Shown one piece after another: positions 61,869-64,000 of a stretch of 64,000 nucleotides of DNA. Numbering within the stretch: the stretch's first letter is position 1; the number at the start of each line of letters is the position of its first letter. Source of the DNA: Lysinibacillus alkalisoli (lineage in GTDB: Bacteria; Bacillota; Bacilli; Bacillales_A; Planococcaceae); assembly GCF_014643595.1 (NCBI RefSeq), contig NZ_BMJT01000003.1, forward strand, positions 186,001 through 250,000, read 5' to 3'. The position numbers and the translations under genes are program-made. The notes below the pieces were generated by a model. That model was given only the letters and a program-made list of their open reading frames with translations. It was not told where the DNA came from and did no database searches.

Positions 61869-61895
61869 TAAGAGCGATTTTAACGCTCTTTTTTT
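61869..61895 (+). terminator. Terminator of the flagellin gene
   Basis: AAGAGCG / CGCTCTT with a 7-base loop and a run of nine T, 45 bases after the stop. Confidence 0.85.
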
Positions 61896-61976
61896 ATGGA
61901 ATTCGTTTTTTTGACGTTGGTCAATATTATCGCTATACTTCAACTATTCAATAACTTACGTGGATAGAGGTGTCGC

Positions 61977-63230
61977 ATGACAAATCAAATGATACAAGCA
62001 TACATAAAACATCCTAAAAAACAACAAGATTTATATAAACGGACATTATGGATTGTTGTAGTGTCACAAATGTTTGGCGGTGCAGGTTTAGCCGCAGGGA
62101 TAACAGTAGGTGCCTTATTAGCAGAAGAAATGCTCGGCACAAATGCACTTGCTGGACTTCCAGCCGCTTTATTTACATTAGGGTCGGCTGGTGCAGCATT
62201 ATTGGTAGGACGACTATCTAATCGTTATGGCAGAAGAAATGGTTTAGCTACAGGCTTTATGATAGGTGGTATAGGGGCTATAGGTGTTGTTTTTGCGGCG
62301 GTCTATCATAGTATTGGGTTATTATTTTTGGCATTGCTTGTGTATGGTGCAGGTACAGCCACTAATTTACAAGCACGCTATGCAGGTACAGACTTAGCAA
62401 ATAGTAAACAACGTGGCACAGCAATTAGTATCGCGATGGTAGCAACAACATTTGGTGCTGTAGCAGGTCCAAACCTGGTTGAAGTAATGGGAGGAGTAGC
62501 TACCATTATAGGTGTGCCAGCACTAGCAGGTCCCTTTATTTTATCGGCTATTGCTTTTTTAGTCGCAGGACTTGTATTATTTATTTTCTTAAGACCGGAT
62601 CCCTTTTTAATTGCGGCAGCACTGCATGAAAAACAACAACAAACGGGCGACGATATTACGGTGTTACGAGCAAATAAAATGCATAAAAAAGGTATTATTG
62701 TTGGAGCAGCTATTATGGTATTAAGTCAAATTATTATGGTCGCTATTATGACGATGACCCCTATTCATATGGGGCATCATGGGCATAGTTTACGCGCTAT
62801 TGGATTAGTAATAGGTTTTCACGTAGCTGCTATGTATTTCCCATCACTAATAACAGGTATGTTAGTGGATAAAGTTGGGCGGCTTAATATGGCAATAGCT
62901 TCAGGAGTTACTTTATTACTAGCAGGTGTGATGGCAGCGATTGCACCAGGAGATTCTGTCTTTTATATGACTGTTGCACTTGTATTACTTGGTTTAGGAT
63001 GGAACTTTGGATTAATTAGTGGTACAGCGCTAATTGTTGACGCTACAGAGCCAGCAACACGTGCAAAGACGCAAGGCACAGTAGATGTATTTGTAGCTTT
63101 GGCAGGTGCAGCAGGTGGCGGGATGTCAGGGATGGTAGTAGCGGGTTTTAGTTATGAGATTTTATCACTAGTTGGAGGTGTTCTTTCTTTATTACTGCTT
63201 CCGATTGTGATTTGGTCATTGAAAGAATAA
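61977..63230 (+). CDS. Major facilitator superfamily transporter
   Basis: 417 residues, twelve predicted helices in two halves. The conserved loop 2-3 motif reads VGRLSNRYGRRNGLA (about 80-94). A cytoplasmic His-rich segment, MTPIHMGHHGHS (about 260-271), follows helix 7. It resembles Bacillales multidrug or sugar-type MFS permeases; the substrate is undetermined. GAGGTG lies before the ATG. It is monocistronic. Confidence 0.88.
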   Translation: MTNQMIQAYIKHPKKQQDLYKRTLWIVVVSQMFGGAGLAAGITVGALLAEEMLGTNALAGLPAALFTLGSAGAALLVGRLSNRYGRRNGLATGFMIGGIGAIGVVFAAVYHSIGLLFLALLVYGAGTATNLQARYAGTDLANSKQRGTAISIAMVATTFGAVAGPNLVEVMGGVATIIGVPALAGPFILSAIAFLVAGLVLFIFLRPDPFLIAAALHEKQQQTGDDITVLRANKMHKKGIIVGAAIMVLSQIIMVAIMTMTPIHMGHHGHSLRAIGLVIGFHVAAMYFPSLITGMLVDKVGRLNMAIASGVTLLLAGVMAAIAPGDSVFYMTVALVLLGLGWNFGLISGTALIVDATEPATRAKTQGTVDVFVALAGAAGGGMSGMVVAGFSYEILSLVGGVLSLLLLPIVIWSLKE

Positions 63231-63733
63231 ATTAAGTAAATAGGGTGTAATCTAATTATCTTTGCATGTGTAATTAAGATATCAAAGTTAATTGTACGTG
63301 ACATGTTAATTGGGTAGGAGTAACTTAAAAAGTGATGATAAATAGAGTGGCAAGGGGAATGAAAATTATCCCTTTGCCACTTTTTGATTGTTTATTCAAA
63401 GATGGCATGACATGATAAGTGCAACTTTATGGTACTGATGGCGTTTGCATATACGGGCTTTAATGATAAAAGATGTGTAGAAGTTGTCTGTTTTAAGAGG
63501 GATTTGCATTTTTTTATGTTAAAAATAGTAATAATGTTAATGTTTAGTCCTTTGATTCTACGTAAATGGTATAATAAGCGAGGTGCATTTTATATCATAT
63601 GGATAAAGGTGTTGAAATGTAGAAGATATACCAACTTGTCATATGATGACGATACATTATTGTATAGAGATAGGGTAAAGTATTACAATAATATTTGTTG
63701 TGTATTAGTTGTGAGAGGAGTGACAAAACAACG
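63231..63733. other. Intergenic stretch with hairpin repeat copy 4
   Basis: About 500 bases. A 102-codon open frame (63429-63737) has no ribosome site and runs into the yfhO start, so it is not called. The only structure seen is the repeat hairpin at 63346-63385. Confidence 0.5.
63346..63385. repeat. Copy 4 of the hairpin repeat; likely terminator of the MFS gene
   Basis: AGTGGCAAGGGGA (63346-63358) and TCCCTTTGCCACTTTTT (63369-63385). The T to C change in the left arm and the matching A to G change in the right arm, relative to copies 2 and 3, keep the pair intact (compensatory). It lies about 115 bases after the MFS stop. Confidence 0.8.
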
Positions 63734-64000
63734 ATGAATCAGCCACAAATTGCTAAGAAAACATTTGGCTATTATTCTGTTATTTTCATTATGGTGTGTT
63801 GTGCAATTTATATTTCGTACTTCTTAGCAGGAGGCTCATTTATATGGAAAGTTGATGGATTTACACAACATTTTTTAGTGTTTAATGAATATATGACGCT
63901 ATTACAAGATGTAATAAGAGGTAAAGGTTTTGCTCAATGGGACTGGTCAATTGGCGCAGGAGCCGATACGATTATTTCTTATGGTTATTATATCATTGGA
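63734..64000 (+). CDS. YfhO-family membrane protein (glycosyltransferase-like), 3' end cut off
   Basis: The first 89 residues of a large multispanning protein; it runs off the window. The hydrophobic helix at about 14-33 and the following GSFIWKVDGFTQHFLVFNEY and FAQWDWSIGAGADTI are characteristic of the Bacillus YfhO family, implicated in glycosylating lipoteichoic acid. GAGAGGAG lies before the ATG. The gap before it contains no other gene. Confidence 0.85.
   Translation, partial: MNQPQIAKKTFGYYSVIFIMVCCAIYISYFLAGGSFIWKVDGFTQHFLVFNEYMTLLQDVIRGKGFAQWDWSIGAGADTIISYGYYIIG

Noticed and set aside
63429-63737. 102-codon open frame before yfhO
   Set aside because: No ribosome site, basic/aromatic composition unlike a real protein, and it overlaps the yfhO start and its AGAGGAG site.
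1-64000. CRISPR arrays, tRNA/rRNA genes, IS elements, prophage genes, riboswitches
   Set aside because: Looked for regularly spaced repeats, cloverleaf-like segments, transposase motifs and long structured leaders; none convincing.

Overview
The window is chromosomal DNA from a low-GC, Gram-positive, aerobic and probably motile member of the Bacillales. It looks like the Planococcaceae (Kurthia / Lysinibacillus / Rummeliibacillus type). This rests on AT-rich codon use, strong AGGAGG-type ribosome sites, a penicillin V acylase very like the Lysinibacillus sphaericus enzyme, a B. subtilis-like bkd-brxB-yqjA-mce-pccB gene order, a tandem two-headed dynamin, Prli42, and Fur, CcpA and ECF-type control sites. 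The genus cannot be fixed by reading alone. No rRNA, tRNA, CRISPR array, transposase or prophage gene was found.

1-13.2 kb is a catabolic block. It holds the end of the branched-chain 2-oxoacid dehydrogenase operon (lpdV, bkdAA, bkdAB, bkdB), then both methylmalonyl-CoA mutase subunits with their G-protein chaperone MeaB, bacilliredoxin BrxB, a YqjA-type membrane protein, the 31-residue stressosome anchor Prli42 (opposite strand), methylmalonyl-CoA epimerase and an acyl-CoA carboxylase beta subunit. Together these take Val/Ile carbon through propionyl-CoA and methylmalonyl-CoA to succinyl-CoA.

13.3-21.2 kb is more accessory: penicillin V acylase, a DMT exporter, an ABC exporter with a TrmB-type regulator and a clear inverted-repeat operator, a stand-alone NERD-nuclease/UvrD-type helicase, and a decayed stretch with a small membrane protein and a broken P-loop kinase gene. 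21.2-24.8 kb (minus strand) is a four-gene partner-switching module: REC-PP2C phosphatase, HATPase anti-sigma-type kinase, methyl-accepting chemotaxis protein and STAS antagonist. 25-31 kb carries an ABC-2 exporter with a divergent TetR regulator and paired operators, an FAD monooxygenase and an NhaC antiporter.

31.2-37.9 kb holds a two-component system with a lipoprotein, an ECF sigma factor coupled to a membrane zinc-ribbon protein, and bioY coupled to a YtcJ-like amidohydrolase behind a BirA-like site. 38-46.9 kb contains fumC (with an apparent Fur box on its promoter), a HAD phosphatase, thyA, a phosphotransferase, small unknown genes, aspA (perfect cre site), a CheX-like protein, a complete tiny Fur-box transcription unit encoding 29 residues, and a VanZ protein. 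47-51.7 kb is the dynamin gene and an uncharacterised DUF2325-like gene.

51.9-56.6 kb is a LysR-YfcC-M20 peptidase-dipeptide epimerase cluster that looks like a peptide or N-acyl amino acid utilisation pathway. The remainder has yjdJ/yjdI, a DUF1456 gene overlapping a peptidase E gene, a MarR/serine-hydrolase pair with twin operators, a flagellin with an unusual central domain, an MFS transporter and the start of a YfhO protein. A hairpin repeat family with four copies (about 25.0, 28.45, 51.7 and 63.4 kb) links unrelated loci.
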